Shown: one piece after another, positions 27,710 through 36,454 of the stretch | Numbering within the stretch: position 1 is the stretch's first letter | Layout: each line of letters starts with the position of its first letter | From: Gemmatimonas sp. | GTDB lineage: Bacteria > Gemmatimonadota > Gemmatimonadetes > Gemmatimonadales > Gemmatimonadaceae | Direction: 5' to 3' | DNA length: 64,000 bases | NCBI GenBank assembly: GCA_011390805.1 | Contig: JAABRT010000006.1 | Location: forward strand, 22,775-86,774 | Translations under genes and position numbers: made by a program | Notes under the pieces: model-generated | The model's database searches: none | The model's input: the letters and a program-made list of their open reading frames with translations, nothing else | What the model was told of the DNA's origin: nothing

Positions 27710-28987
27710 ATGCAACGCCGGGTTTTTCTCAAGTCGGGTGCGCTGGCATTGGTGACAATGGGATTGTCGCCGTCGTTTCTGGAGCGCACAGTGATGGGCA
27801 TGTCGCTGCCCAAGGCGGCGCGCGGCAAGACGCTTATTTGTCTGTTCCAGCGCGGTGCAGCCGACGCACTCAACGTTGTGGTGCCCTTTGGCGAGAAGGC
27901 GTATTACGCATCGCGACCGCAGTTGGCGGTTGGTGCCCCGTCTCGTGGCGCTGGTGCATTGGGCGCAATCGACCTTGACGGATTCTTTGGACTGCATCCG
28001 TCATTGTCGCCCTTCAAGCCGTTATATGATCGCGGATTGTTGGTGCCCATTCACGCGGTGGGCAGCCCGAGTGCAACACGCTCGCACTTTGATGCGCAGG
28101 ATTACATGGAATCGGCCACGCCCGATCGCAAAGGCACGCGCGACGGTTGGCTGAACAGATATCTCGCCACCAAGGGCACGTGCGAAGCCGATTGCAGCAC
28201 GCACGCATCGCCGTTTCGCGCGGTATCAATGACGCAGCAAACGCCGCGCATTCTTGATGGTGAGTCTCCCGTGGTTGCCATGAACTCCCTCGAGGAGTTC
28301 TCCATCCGCTCAGCCGGTGGCGACGCCGAAGCACGACTTGAAGCGCTATATCGCACGGGCAAAGCCGATCTGGTACACGGCTCGGGCAGCGACATGTTTG
28401 AAGCCATGAAGATGTTGCGGTCGGCAAATCCGCTGCAGTACAGGCCCAGTGCAGGCGCGAACTATCCGCGTTCGCCGTTTGGTCAGCGTTTGCAGCAAAT
28501 CGCGCAACTCATCAAATCTGATGTTGGATTGGAAGTGGCGTTTGCGGATGTCGGTGGCTGGGACACACACGTGAATCAGGGCGGCGCGCAGGGACAGCTG
28601 GCCAACCGGCTCGGTGACTTCGCGCAGTCGGTGGCCGCACTCGTGCATGATCTTGGTGACCGTATGGACGACGTCATGATTCTCACGATGTCAGAATTCG
28701 GTCGCACAGTGCGTCAGAACGGAACAGGTGGCACTGATCACGGTCACGCCGGCGCCATGTTTGTACTTGGCGGGAACCTTGCGGCTAAGCAACAGGTACT
28801 CGGCAAGTGGCCCGGACTGGAGCGAGAGCAACTGTACGAGGGACGAGATTTGGCATTGACCACCGATTTTCGCGCAGTGTTTGGCGAAGTGACGGCGCGG
28901 CATCTTGGCGGCAACCAGCTTGATCGTGTCTTCCCCGGGTACGGCGCACGTGAAAGTGAGTGGCTGGGTATCCTGCCGCGTGTATAG
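27710..28987 (+). CDS. DUF1501 domain-containing protein
   Basis: 425 residues behind a good ribosome site (AGAGAGGACGAG). The N-terminus (MQRRVFLKSGALALVTMGLS) resembles a Tat-type signal region with RRVFLK, usual for DUF1501. The family signatures follow: GKTLICLFQRGAADALNVVV, GFFGLHPSLSPFKPLYDRGL, AVGSPSATRSHFDAQDYMES, VGGWDTHVNQGGAQGQLANR and MTMSEFGRTV-like VMILTMSEFGRTVRQNGTGG with TDHGHAGAMFVLGG. These metal-binding-like His/Asp motifs are akin to sulfatase/alkaline-phosphatase-fold proteins. It pairs with DUF1800, and its end overlaps the next gene's start. Confidence 0.92.
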   Translation: MQRRVFLKSGALALVTMGLSPSFLERTVMGMSLPKAARGKTLICLFQRGAADALNVVVPFGEKAYYASRPQLAVGAPSRGAGALGAIDLDGFFGLHPSLSPFKPLYDRGLLVPIHAVGSPSATRSHFDAQDYMESATPDRKGTRDGWLNRYLATKGTCEADCSTHASPFRAVSMTQQTPRILDGESPVVAMNSLEEFSIRSAGGDAEARLEALYRTGKADLVHGSGSDMFEAMKMLRSANPLQYRPSAGANYPRSPFGQRLQQIAQLIKSDVGLEVAFADVGGWDTHVNQGGAQGQLANRLGDFAQSVAALVHDLGDRMDDVMILTMSEFGRTVRQNGTGGTDHGHAGAMFVLGGNLAAKQQVLGKWPGLEREQLYEGRDLALTTDFRAVFGEVTARHLGGNQLDRVFPGYGARESEWLGILPRV

Positions 28988-30068
28988 ACGCGCCGCGGGT
29001 GTAGCCACCCTTGCGGCGGTCGTTGCACTGCTGGCTGCATGCAGCGGCACCGACACGCTCTCACCAGGCGAAGAGACGCCCGATCCGTGGATTGCTGTTG
29101 ACAGCGTCGTGCAAGCGCAGCTTGCGCAGCGTGGCAGGAGCAGCAATCTCACGCTCACGGTTTACAATCGTCGCGATGAGCGCGTGTTCGAAAAGAGTTA
29201 CGGAAACTTTTCGCCGGACCGCAGAGTGGCCGTGGCCAGCGCGTCGAAGCTGATTGCGGCCATGGTCCTGCTCGACGTGGTTGCCACGGGTGAACTGTCA
29301 CTCGAGAGCACCACCGGCGAGGTGCTCGGGTGGACATTGCCGAACCAGGATATCACGCTGCGCCACCTGTTGTCGTTCACATCAGGATTGCAGAACGAGA
29401 ACGAGTGCACGTTCATTCCGGGCACGACGCTGGCATCGTGTGTGGCGAACATTCGCGCCCGCAACACGCTGTCTCAACCAGCGCAGCGTTTTGACTATGG
29501 CAGCACGCACTTGCACGTCGCGGCGCGCATGGCGGAAGTGGCAACCGGCAAATCGTGGCAGGCACTCTTTCGTGAACGGGTGGCCGATCGTCTGGAGCTG
29601 CCCAGCGAGGTGCGCTTTTTTACCTTGCCCAACCTCGCAATCGGCGAGTCCAATCCGCTGGTTGCTGGCGGCCTGCGGGCGTCAGCACGGGAATATGGCG
29701 CCATGCTGGCGCTCGCGTTTCACAATGGTGCGAACGACGGCGTGGTGGTTGCGAACAGCGCGTTGTTTGATGCGCAGGCGCGCGAGCCCTATCCGTCGGT
29801 CTTCATTGGCAACTCACCGTACGCGGCCGCGACACCGTCATTTCGCTACGGCTTGGGGGGCTGGTTGGAGTGTGCCACCCCCGCACAAGGCTGCGATGTG
29901 GTGTCGTCGGCCGGACTGTTTGGCTTTACGCCGTGGTTTGATAGGGCGGCCGGCTACTACGCAACGCTGGCAATGGAAGAGACGACGGCTGGCGGCGCAC
30001 TGTTCAGCGTTCAGCTGCAGCAGGCCGTGATGCCGTTTGTGCGGCGGGCGATTCAGAGCGCACGCTGA
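28980..30068 (+). CDS. Beta-lactamase-family serine hydrolase, lipoprotein
   Basis: 362 residues from GTG 28980, which overlaps the DUF1501 stop; the frame is open upstream, but from this start the protein begins with a compact lipoprotein signal (YRRAAGVATLAAVVALLAAC). The hydrolase domain has the nucleophile motif SxxK as SASK (RRVAVASASKLIAAMVLLDV), a second-motif candidate FDYGSTHLHVAARMAEVATG, and HLLSFTSGLQNENEC typical of class C-like enzymes. Cys residues in C-T-F-I-P-G and later C-A-T-P-A-Q-G-C may form disulfides. Esterase or D-Ala-peptidase activity is possible; the substrate is unknown. Confidence 0.85.
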   Translation: MYRRAAGVATLAAVVALLAACSGTDTLSPGEETPDPWIAVDSVVQAQLAQRGRSSNLTLTVYNRRDERVFEKSYGNFSPDRRVAVASASKLIAAMVLLDVVATGELSLESTTGEVLGWTLPNQDITLRHLLSFTSGLQNENECTFIPGTTLASCVANIRARNTLSQPAQRFDYGSTHLHVAARMAEVATGKSWQALFRERVADRLELPSEVRFFTLPNLAIGESNPLVAGGLRASAREYGAMLALAFHNGANDGVVVANSALFDAQAREPYPSVFIGNSPYAAATPSFRYGLGGWLECATPAQGCDVVSSAGLFGFTPWFDRAAGYYATLAMEETTAGGALFSVQLQQAVMPFVRRAIQSAR

Positions 30069-30220
30069 ACGCACAGCGAGTGCTGGCCGACTGCAGGCGA
30101 AGCGGTATGTGCGCCCGTATCACGCAGGCGGTTAATCGGCGCCCGGCGGCGTGGGTGTTCCCTGCAAATGATGCGGTGCGATCCGGGCACGACCGCGTGT
30201 CTCGGGGTTAGAATGTTCGC

Positions 30221-30979
30221 ATGACACCTTGGGTAAAACGACTGGTTTTTGCGAACATCGCCGTCTATCTGCTGCAGATGTCGGTGCTCGGCATTACGAG
30301 CTATCTCGCATTAGTGCCCGCGGCGCTGCTGTATCGTCCGTGGACGATTTTCACGTACATGTTTGCGCACAGCACGTTTGGCTTCACGCACATTCTGTTC
30401 AACATGTTTGCGCTGTTCATTTTCGGACCGCGCGTGGAAATGCGTCTGGGCGGTACACATTTCATACGTATGTACCTGGTGGCCGGCATAACCGGCGGCC
30501 TGGTCTCGCTGTTTTTCACGCCGTACGCCGCTATTGTTGGCGCGTCGGGCGCCGTGTTTGGCGTGAGCCTGGCGTTCGCAATGTTCTACCCGCGCGAGAA
30601 GATTTACATCTGGGCGATTATCCCGGTTGAGGCGCGCGTGCTGGTGGTGATCATGACGGTGGTTTCGCTCTACAGCGGCATGCGCGGGGGTGGCAACGTG
30701 GCGCACTTTGCACACCTCGGTGGATACCTCGGCGCCTTCCTGTATCTCAAGTACGCCGAAAAACGCTCGCCGGCCAAGCAGTGGGAAAAGAAGGTGTCGG
30801 GGCCGCCGCCGAGCAAGATTCCGCTCGGCAACTGGCAAAGCGTGAATCTGGCAATGGTGCACGAAGTCAACCGCGACGAGGTCACCCGCATTCTGGCCAA
30901 GATTCAAACCCAGGGCGAGAGCAGCCTCACATCGCAGGAGCGCGTGTTCCTGGGACACTTCACGCCCAAGGACGCGTAG
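30221..30979 (+). CDS. Rhomboid-family intramembrane serine protease
   Basis: 252 residues with about six membrane helices. The catalytic Ser is in GASGAVFGVSLAFAM and the catalytic His in VAHFAHLGGYLGAFLYLKYA; FTHILFNMFALFIFGPRVE is the conserved HxxxN region of helix 2. A cytoplasmic C-terminal tail of about 75 residues follows the last helix (LAMVHEVNRDEVTRILAKIQ, LTSQERVFLGHF). Rhomboids cut membrane proteins inside the bilayer; the substrate is unknown. The gene ends at the repeat-rich spacer. Confidence 0.93.
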   Translation: MTPWVKRLVFANIAVYLLQMSVLGITSYLALVPAALLYRPWTIFTYMFAHSTFGFTHILFNMFALFIFGPRVEMRLGGTHFIRMYLVAGITGGLVSLFFTPYAAIVGASGAVFGVSLAFAMFYPREKIYIWAIIPVEARVLVVIMTVVSLYSGMRGGGNVAHFAHLGGYLGAFLYLKYAEKRSPAKQWEKKVSGPPPSKIPLGNWQSVNLAMVHEVNRDEVTRILAKIQTQGESSLTSQERVFLGHFTPKDA

Positions 30980-31006
30980 CGGCTGCGCGTGTGCGGCCAC
31001 GCTTGG

Positions 31007-31090
31007 ACGTAGGATCCACATTGCGGCGCACTGCCTGCCACGCCCCGCACGTGGGATCCACATTGCGGCTCATGGGCTGCCACGCCCTGG
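31007..31090. repeat. Two tandem 42-bp repeats
   Basis: Units 31007-31048 and 31049-31090 share 35 of 42 bases, each starting ACGT and containing GGATCCACATTGCGGC and TGCCACGCCC. A third ACGT begins immediately after (31091) where the large inverted repeat takes over. They lie in the 474-base spacer (30980-31453) between the rhomboid and PBP genes; I see no coding sequence in that spacer. Confidence 0.85.
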
Positions 31091-31374
31091 ACGTCCGCTC
31101 GCCGCTCAACCGCCCCGCCGCGTTGCGGCGTGACGGACAGCGGCTCACGGAGCCCGTGGCGCGGCAGCCCCCGAGCGGTGGATGGACTTGCTGAGGCGCG
31201 TGACGACAGAGGCGGTCAGCGGCTTGCTACGCACAATGCGCGCGCTGCAGCCTACCTGCTCCGTCCGGCCACCAGCCGCTCGCGTCGCCACCAACAAGGC
31301 TGCCCCGCGCCGGGCTCCGTGAGCCGCTGTCCGTCGAGCCGCAGGCGAGACGGTTGAGCGGCGAACGGACGTCC
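31089..31374. repeat. Large nested inverted repeat (286 bp)
   Basis: Outer arms 31089-31112 and 31351-31374 (24 bp, one mismatch; GGACGTCCGCTCGCCGCTC...) and inner arms 31132-31155 and 31312-31335 (24 bp, perfect; GACGGACAGCGGCTCACGG...) form a nested structure around a 156-base centre (31156-31311). The inner and outer stems are separated by 19 and 15 unpaired bases. No open reading frame or transposase is inside. It may be a decayed miniature mobile element or a structured RNA. Confidence 0.85.
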
Positions 31375-31454
31375 GGCGTGGGGCAGCCGCGCCGCGGCAA
31401 CGACTACGGCGAACGGATCTCCGGCGCAGGACAGCCGGGCGGGCGGTAACGACC
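31360..31454. repeat. Two tandem ~48-bp repeats abutting the PBP stop codon
   Basis: Units 31360-31407 and 31408-31454 both start GGCGAACGGA, continue TCCGGCG and CAGCCG, and end near AACGAC. They are partly the inverse of the 42-bp repeats on the other side (GGACGTCC ... GGCAGCC against GGCTGCC ... GGACGTCC), so the whole spacer looks like one symmetric repeat region. The second unit touches the PBP stop codon. Confidence 0.75.
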
Positions 31455-33838
31455 TAGCGCGGCGGCGGCCGTCGATCGCGCCGTCGTTCGGCTTCACGCT
31501 CTGCTTCACGCCGCGCTGCCCGTTCTGCTTCACGCTCTGCTTCACGGGCACTGCGCCTGAACTCGTCGCTCAGCCGCTGCAACAGCGATTGCCGCACTTC
31601 GCCTTCCCCCATCGCTTCACCTATCGCCTCAACAGCCGCCTCGAAGGCTTGCTCCGTTACATCCCCAATGCGCGAGCTCGCGAAGCGAAACCAGCTGCCA
31701 CCGCATGACTTGGTGGGTTCAGTGCCGGGCTTGAACCACATGACCTGCGGTTCGCCACACCAGCCGTCGGTGAGCAATCCACTGTTGGCGTCAACCGTGC
31801 GCGAGACCAACGTGGGAGGCGGTGTCCAATCGCGATCACGAGACGGTGAGCGCCAGCCGTTGCGCATGAACTGCGCCCACACCGGCGCGGCGTAGCGACC
31901 ACCCGACGCTGCCGCACCAAGCGAAGTGGGCGAATCGGTGCCCAGCCACACACCCGTTACTAGTGACGGCGAATATCCCACAAACCAGGCGTCGGTGCCG
32001 TCATTGGTGGTGCCGGTTTTTCCGGCAACCGGTCCGCGCACACCGTACTCACGCACAGCGTTACCTGTGCCTTCGTCTACTGCGGCACGCAACATGTGCG
32101 TGACCAGAAACGCGTCTTCAAGTGACATCGCACGATCGCGTGTGCTCGGCGCGCGTTCCCACAACAGTGTGCCATCGGCGGCTTCAATGCGCGTGACTAC
32201 GTGTGGCACCACACGCCAACCACCATTGGCAAAGGGTGCGTACGAGACCGTGAGCTCAAGTGGTGTGAGTGACGCACTTCCCAATGCCAACGACGGCACG
32301 TTTGGCAAGTCGGACGTTACGCCGTTGGCACGTGCGATCTGCATGATCGCATCATTGCCAACGTCCTGCGCCAAACGCACGGTGGCAATGTTGGACGAAC
32401 GTGTGAGCGCGGTACGCATGGTCATGCGACCGTCGTAAGTACCACCGTAGTTGGTGGGCGTCCACGACGTACGACCGGTACGAAGCGTGAGCGGCTCATC
32501 ACTGAGCATGCGATTGCTGCCGTAGCCTTTGGCAATCGCGGCTGCATACACAAATGGCTTGAACGTAGACCCGACCTGTCGACTGGCTGACGTCGCGCGA
32601 TTAAACCCACGCGCTGTGACCGCACGTCCACCGGCAATCGCCCGCACTGCACCGGTCTGCGGATCGATCGCCACAAGCGCGGCTTCAGTTGGCTTGTCTT
32701 TCAGATTACGACGCGCTTTGTCCACGCGCGCAGCGCCCGCCCCCACCGCACGTTCTGCGGCGCGCTGCGCTTTCACGTCGACGGTGGTATGAATCGTGAG
32801 ATCCTGCAGCTGCACTGACGGCGGCAGTGTTCCGGCACGCACCAGGGAATCAACAGTCGCACGGACAACATCGACAGCCCACGTATGCGCCGGCCAGTCA
32901 GGCTTCCATGCTTTGCGCGGCAGCTTGATCACGCGCCCACGCGTGCGCGTCGCGGTTGCCGAATCCATGAGCTCCGCATCAACAAGCACGTCGAGCACGA
33001 CATCACGGCGTGCGCGCGCCCGCGCTTCGTTGCGACGAGGTGACAGTGAAGACGGTGCCTTGGGCAAACCGGCAAGCAACGCGGCATCAACAACCGTCGC
33101 ACGTGAAATGCTGTAGCCCAGCAAATCGCGGCTGGCCGCTTCAATGCCCCACGTGCCGTTACCGAAATAGATCGTGTTGAGATAGCGCTCGAGAATCTCG
33201 TCCTTGCTCAAGGCGTCTTCAATGAGCGCGGTATAGCGCACCTCAAGTGCCTTGCGCTTCCAGCCACGCACCGACTCGGTGAGAAACGCATTGCGCGCCA
33301 GCTGCATGGTGATCGTACTCGCACCTTCGCGCACACCGCCGGCGGCGATGTTGTGCACCGCGGCACGCACCACGCCGCGCACATCAATGCCGTTGTGGTC
33401 ACGAAAACGTTTGTCTTCTACGGCAATGAACGCTTCGCGCACATGTTCGGGAATTTTCTCAAGCGAGATAGGAATACGTCGCACCGGATCGATCATGCCA
33501 AGCAGCGCGCCATCGTGCGCAACCAGTCGGTCGCCCGTGCTTGGGCGCCACTCGCGCAGCTCAGCAGTGGTTGGACAAGTCGCAAAGCCACACGACTGCC
33601 ACCAGGTGAAGCCGGTCGCGGCGGTGAGGCTCAACACAGACGCCGCTCCCACCCACACACGACGGTCGCGACTGGCCGCGTGCAACACCACTCGGCTGCG
33701 CGCTATCGCGCGCAGGAACCACACCGTGGTTTTGCGCCGCACGCGCCGCGCCAGCGGTTGGGTTCGCCGCGCAAAAGCGGCAGCCCAGACACCTGCACGT
33801 TCGCGCATGGATGGTGTAGCGTTCGGTTTGGCGTTCAT
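31454..33838 (-). CDS. Class A penicillin-binding protein (PBP1A-type glycosyltransferase/transpeptidase)
   Basis: 794 residues from ATG 33838 (MNAKPNATPSMRERAG). One membrane anchor (VGAASVLSLTAATGFTWW) follows a basic N-terminal tail of ~60 residues. GT51 domain: FIAVEDKRFRDHNGIDVRGV, GASTITMQLARNAFL and RYLNTIYFGNGTWGIEAAS. Transpeptidase: SxxK in ASRQVGSTFKPFVYAAAI, SxN in LTRSSNIATVRLAQ, KTGT in VAGKTGTTNDGTDAW. It builds peptidoglycan in the periplasm. The C-terminal ~70 residues are very rich in Arg and Glu (EAEREAERAARREAEREAE), an unusual charged coiled-coil tail. The start is 24 bases from the divergent deacetylase start. Confidence 0.95.
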   Translation of the reverse strand: MNAKPNATPSMRERAGVWAAAFARRTQPLARRVRRKTTVWFLRAIARSRVVLHAASRDRRVWVGAASVLSLTAATGFTWWQSCGFATCPTTAELREWRPSTGDRLVAHDGALLGMIDPVRRIPISLEKIPEHVREAFIAVEDKRFRDHNGIDVRGVVRAAVHNIAAGGVREGASTITMQLARNAFLTESVRGWKRKALEVRYTALIEDALSKDEILERYLNTIYFGNGTWGIEAASRDLLGYSISRATVVDAALLAGLPKAPSSLSPRRNEARARARRDVVLDVLVDAELMDSATATRTRGRVIKLPRKAWKPDWPAHTWAVDVVRATVDSLVRAGTLPPSVQLQDLTIHTTVDVKAQRAAERAVGAGAARVDKARRNLKDKPTEAALVAIDPQTGAVRAIAGGRAVTARGFNRATSASRQVGSTFKPFVYAAAIAKGYGSNRMLSDEPLTLRTGRTSWTPTNYGGTYDGRMTMRTALTRSSNIATVRLAQDVGNDAIMQIARANGVTSDLPNVPSLALGSASLTPLELTVSYAPFANGGWRVVPHVVTRIEAADGTLLWERAPSTRDRAMSLEDAFLVTHMLRAAVDEGTGNAVREYGVRGPVAGKTGTTNDGTDAWFVGYSPSLVTGVWLGTDSPTSLGAAASGGRYAAPVWAQFMRNGWRSPSRDRDWTPPPTLVSRTVDANSGLLTDGWCGEPQVMWFKPGTEPTKSCGGSWFRFASSRIGDVTEQAFEAAVEAIGEAMGEGEVRQSLLQRLSDEFRRSAREAEREAERAARREAEREAERRRDRRPPPR

Positions 33839-33862
33839 CACCGTAGTTCGACCCCGAGAGTC

Positions 33863-34999
33863 ATGCCGAGTTTCGTTCGATTCTGTTTTGCCCTGTCGTT
33901 GCTCACAGCCTGTGCGCCAACCGACCGGGAAGGCTCTGCGCTGGCCAATGCGGCGACTCCTGAAAGCAGCACCGGCGGCAGCGTCATTGAGACCGTACGG
34001 ATGGACACTGCCGATAGTGACACGGTTGGTGCCAACCGCTCGCAGATGCTCGCAGCCAACGGCGATCAGCCGGGCATCGTCTCGATGTCGGTGGCACCGG
34101 TTGCGGCAGACAGCGCGGCTGCGCAGCGGGTGCCCAATGAGTACGGACGCATCCCGGTGGTGGAGTACCACCTGGTGGATTCCACAGACGGCACGTACAA
34201 GGTGAGCCGCGAGCGATTCCGCGCGGAGCTCGATACGCTCTACGCGCGCGGTTACCGGCCGATTTCGCTGGCCGAGATGCTGGACAAAAAAATCGATCTG
34301 CCGCGCGGCATGTCACCCGTGCTGTTCATTTTTGACGACGCATCGCCCAGTCAGTTCCGCTACGTGGAGCGCGACGGGCAGCTCACCGTTGACCCCACGA
34401 GCGCGCTTGGGCTTTGGATGGACTTTGCCAAAGACAAACCCGACTGGCGCAACCGCGGCCTGTTCTGCCTGCTCTCGGGCGCCGAGGCCGGCCGTTCATT
34501 CTTTGGCAACAAGGGCATTGAAGGACAGAAATCCGAGTGGCGTTTCCCCAAACTGCAGCAGCTCGACTCCATGGGCTTTGAGCTGTGCAACCACACGCTA
34601 TGGCACGCACGTCTGGACAAATACGACAATGCGTTTGTGCAGGAGCAAATAGCCCGCGGCGAGCTGGCGATTGACTCAGCCATACCCGGATACAAGGTGC
34701 GCGGCTTTGCGCTGCCGCTTGGTATGTGGCCCAAGACACGCGAGCTGGCGTGGAAGGGTTCGTGGACCGATCCCAAGAGCAAACGTGAGCTGCGCTACAA
34801 CTATGATGCCGTGTTTGAAGTAGCCGGCGGTCCAACGCGCAGTCCGTACGACCCCAACTTCAACCCGCGATCCATTTCACGCATTCCGCTCGGCAAAGGC
34901 ATGCCGCTCTTTCCCACGCTGCGTCAGCTGGAAAAAGAGGGGCCGGGCGGACGCTATGTGAGTGATGGGGACGCGAGCAAAGTGGCAGGCAGCCCTTAA
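33863..34999 (+). CDS. Polysaccharide deacetylase-like lipoprotein
   Basis: 378 residues from ATG 33863; the frame continues upstream inside the PBP gene, but this start gives a lipoprotein signal (MPSFVRFCFALSLLTAC). A disordered ~90-residue linker precedes the catalytic region: GRIPVVEYHLVDSTDGTYKV, RPISLAEMLDKKIDLPRGMS, and PVLFIFDDASPSQFRYVERD, where DD is the NodB-type catalytic/metal pair. The His motif is in GFELCNHTLWHARLDKY. It probably removes acetyl groups from peptidoglycan or another surface glycan. It is divergent from PBP1A, fitting a role in the wall. Confidence 0.85.
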   Translation: MPSFVRFCFALSLLTACAPTDREGSALANAATPESSTGGSVIETVRMDTADSDTVGANRSQMLAANGDQPGIVSMSVAPVAADSAAAQRVPNEYGRIPVVEYHLVDSTDGTYKVSRERFRAELDTLYARGYRPISLAEMLDKKIDLPRGMSPVLFIFDDASPSQFRYVERDGQLTVDPTSALGLWMDFAKDKPDWRNRGLFCLLSGAEAGRSFFGNKGIEGQKSEWRFPKLQQLDSMGFELCNHTLWHARLDKYDNAFVQEQIARGELAIDSAIPGYKVRGFALPLGMWPKTRELAWKGSWTDPKSKRELRYNYDAVFEVAGGPTRSPYDPNFNPRSISRIPLGKGMPLFPTLRQLEKEGPGGRYVSDGDASKVAGSP

Positions 35000-35403
35000 C
35001 CCTGCTTCTGCGCGAGCTCGTCCCAGCGATCAACCGCGCGGCGCAAATGCGGAATCACGATACTGCCGCCAACGATCAGACCAATGCTCAGCGTTTCAAA
35101 CGCTTCGTCGCGCGTGACGCCTTCTTCGGCGCAGCGTACGATGTGATAGGTGATGCAGTCGTCACAGCGCAGCACGAGCGACGCCACGAGCCCGAGCAGT
35201 TCTTTGGTTTTGACATCCAGCGCCCCGTTTTCGTAAGCGCGTGTATCGAGCGCAAAAAACCGGTTGATCACCAGATTGTTTTCGCCCAGGATGCGCGTGT
35301 TCATGCGCTCACGGAACGCGCGGAACTCGGCCAGTGATTTCGAGTCGCCGGAATCGTCGGCCGACGAAGACGGCGGCGTATGTGATTGATGGTCCGGGCT
35401 CAC
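34996..35403 (-). CDS. Carboxymuconolactone decarboxylase/AhpD-like protein
   Basis: 135 residues from GTG 35403. The family motif is LVLRCDDCITYHIVRCAEEG: the CxxC redox pair and the downstream His of AhpD-like alkylhydroperoxidases. Before it KELLGLVASLVLR, after it DEAFETLSIGLIVGGSIVIP; all helical. A Ser/Asp-rich N-terminal tail of ~30 residues precedes the domain. Its start overlaps the stop of the TPR gene (GTGA), so the two form an operon. It likely reduces peroxides or carries out a related thiol reaction; the true substrate is not known. Confidence 0.88.
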   Translation of the reverse strand: MSPDHQSHTPPSSSADDSGDSKSLAEFRAFRERMNTRILGENNLVINRFFALDTRAYENGALDVKTKELLGLVASLVLRCDDCITYHIVRCAEEGVTRDEAFETLSIGLIVGGSIVIPHLRRAVDRWDELAQKQG

Positions 35404-35993
35404 AGCTTGTATTTGCGAAGGGTGGTGAGAGCTGTTTCGAGAGACTGCTTCTGCTGTTCGTTGGTCGAGGCGGCGAGCAGTTGTTCATAGGTGCGAATGG
35501 CCAGCGCCATCGCTTCCTTGTCGTGTTCGGCGCTGGCCAGCGACGCCGCATTGTCGGCCAGCGCGGCTTTGGCCAACTGGTCTTCGGGAAAACGTTCAGT
35601 CACCTGAATCCAGCGAATGGTGCGGTCTCGCTGATTGCCCTCGGTGAGCGCCCACATGTGCCACGCACCGCGGTTTGCCGGATCAGCGGCGATGGCGCGG
35701 TCGGCAAGTTCGCCTACTACTTCGGGGCCACGTCCACTCAGCCAGTAGGCATTGGCGAGGATGACCAATGCGCGCGCGTTCTTTGGTTGTTCGGCCACCA
35801 CCGTTTCATAGATGGGACCGGCGACTTCGGGCATTTCACGCCATGGCTCAACGGCGGCAATCAGCGCGTCAGCTGTTGCACCGTCGCGCAGCGCGTGCAG
35901 GCGTTCCATGAGGACGCCCATGTTGCCAGAGGCTTCGTAAGCGGACACGGCGTTGGAAATCGCCGTTCGGAGGTCGGTTTGGGGAGCGATCAT
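35400..35993 (-). CDS. TPR-type tetratricopeptide repeat protein
   Basis: 197 residues from ATG 35993 (MIAPQTDLRTAISNAVSAYE); the frame is open upstream but the extra sequence looks unlike a protein. Helical repeats are visible: PKNARALVILANAYWLSGRG, DRAIAADPANRGAWHMWALT, AALADNAASLASAEHDKEAM, TYEQLLAASTNEQQKQSLET. No signal peptide, so it probably acts in the cytoplasm as a scaffold. It is translationally coupled to the AhpD-like gene downstream and divergent from rho. Confidence 0.8.
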   Translation of the reverse strand: MIAPQTDLRTAISNAVSAYEASGNMGVLMERLHALRDGATADALIAAVEPWREMPEVAGPIYETVVAEQPKNARALVILANAYWLSGRGPEVVGELADRAIAADPANRGAWHMWALTEGNQRDRTIRWIQVTERFPEDQLAKAALADNAASLASAEHDKEAMALAIRTYEQLLAASTNEQQKQSLETALTTLRKYKL

Positions 35994-36454
35994 GAGTGAC
36001 AAATGTAGTAGGGCAACACAACTGTGACTTGCGCGAACGGGCATTCGCTGCAACATTCCGTGCGTCATCGGCGTATTATGGTGAACGCGCGCCGCGACCC
36101 ACGAAGGTCCCGGCCTGCTGGCGGTGCACGCGTTGCGGTATTCGCGTTGCGGCATCCGATCATCGGCGTCCACCTGCTGGCCCCCCCGAGACATCGACGT
36201 GCAGTACGTCTGGATACCAGTTCGGTATCCGAATCCCCTGCGTATTTCAGGGAAGGTCCATCTGCTTTCCAAGCAAGACGGTGTGCACATCCACCGTCAA
36301 TGATCAGTACCCGATCAGTTACCGCTTCAGTCCCCGCATGAGCAGTGCTCATTCGGCGTGATTGATTCCGTGCAACATGCACTTCCGGCGCACCCGCGCC
36401 GCACCCCGGTCCGGTGATGTTTTCACCGGTCCTCCACGCCACACGCAGTACAGC
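35994..36454. other. Intergenic region between the TPR gene and rho (rho leader)
   Basis: 461 bases without a convincing gene; short frames here do not resemble proteins. It must hold the divergent promoters and the rho 5' leader. Seen near the rho end: a direct repeat GATCAGT (36302-36308 and 36313-36319) and a 7-bp palindrome ATGAGCA-G-TGCTCAT (36338-36352). Rho often regulates its own leader by termination, so C-rich, G-poor stretches here would be expected, but none is strong. Confidence 0.4.

Noticed and set aside
30980..31453. CRISPR array in the repeat-rich spacer
   Set aside because: Only two units on each side, imperfect, directly joined without spacers, and no cas gene nearby.
33353..33862. 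N-terminal 170-residue extension of the deacetylase frame
   Set aside because: It overlaps PBP1A coding sequence antisense and has no similarity; the lipoprotein signal at 33863 marks the true start.
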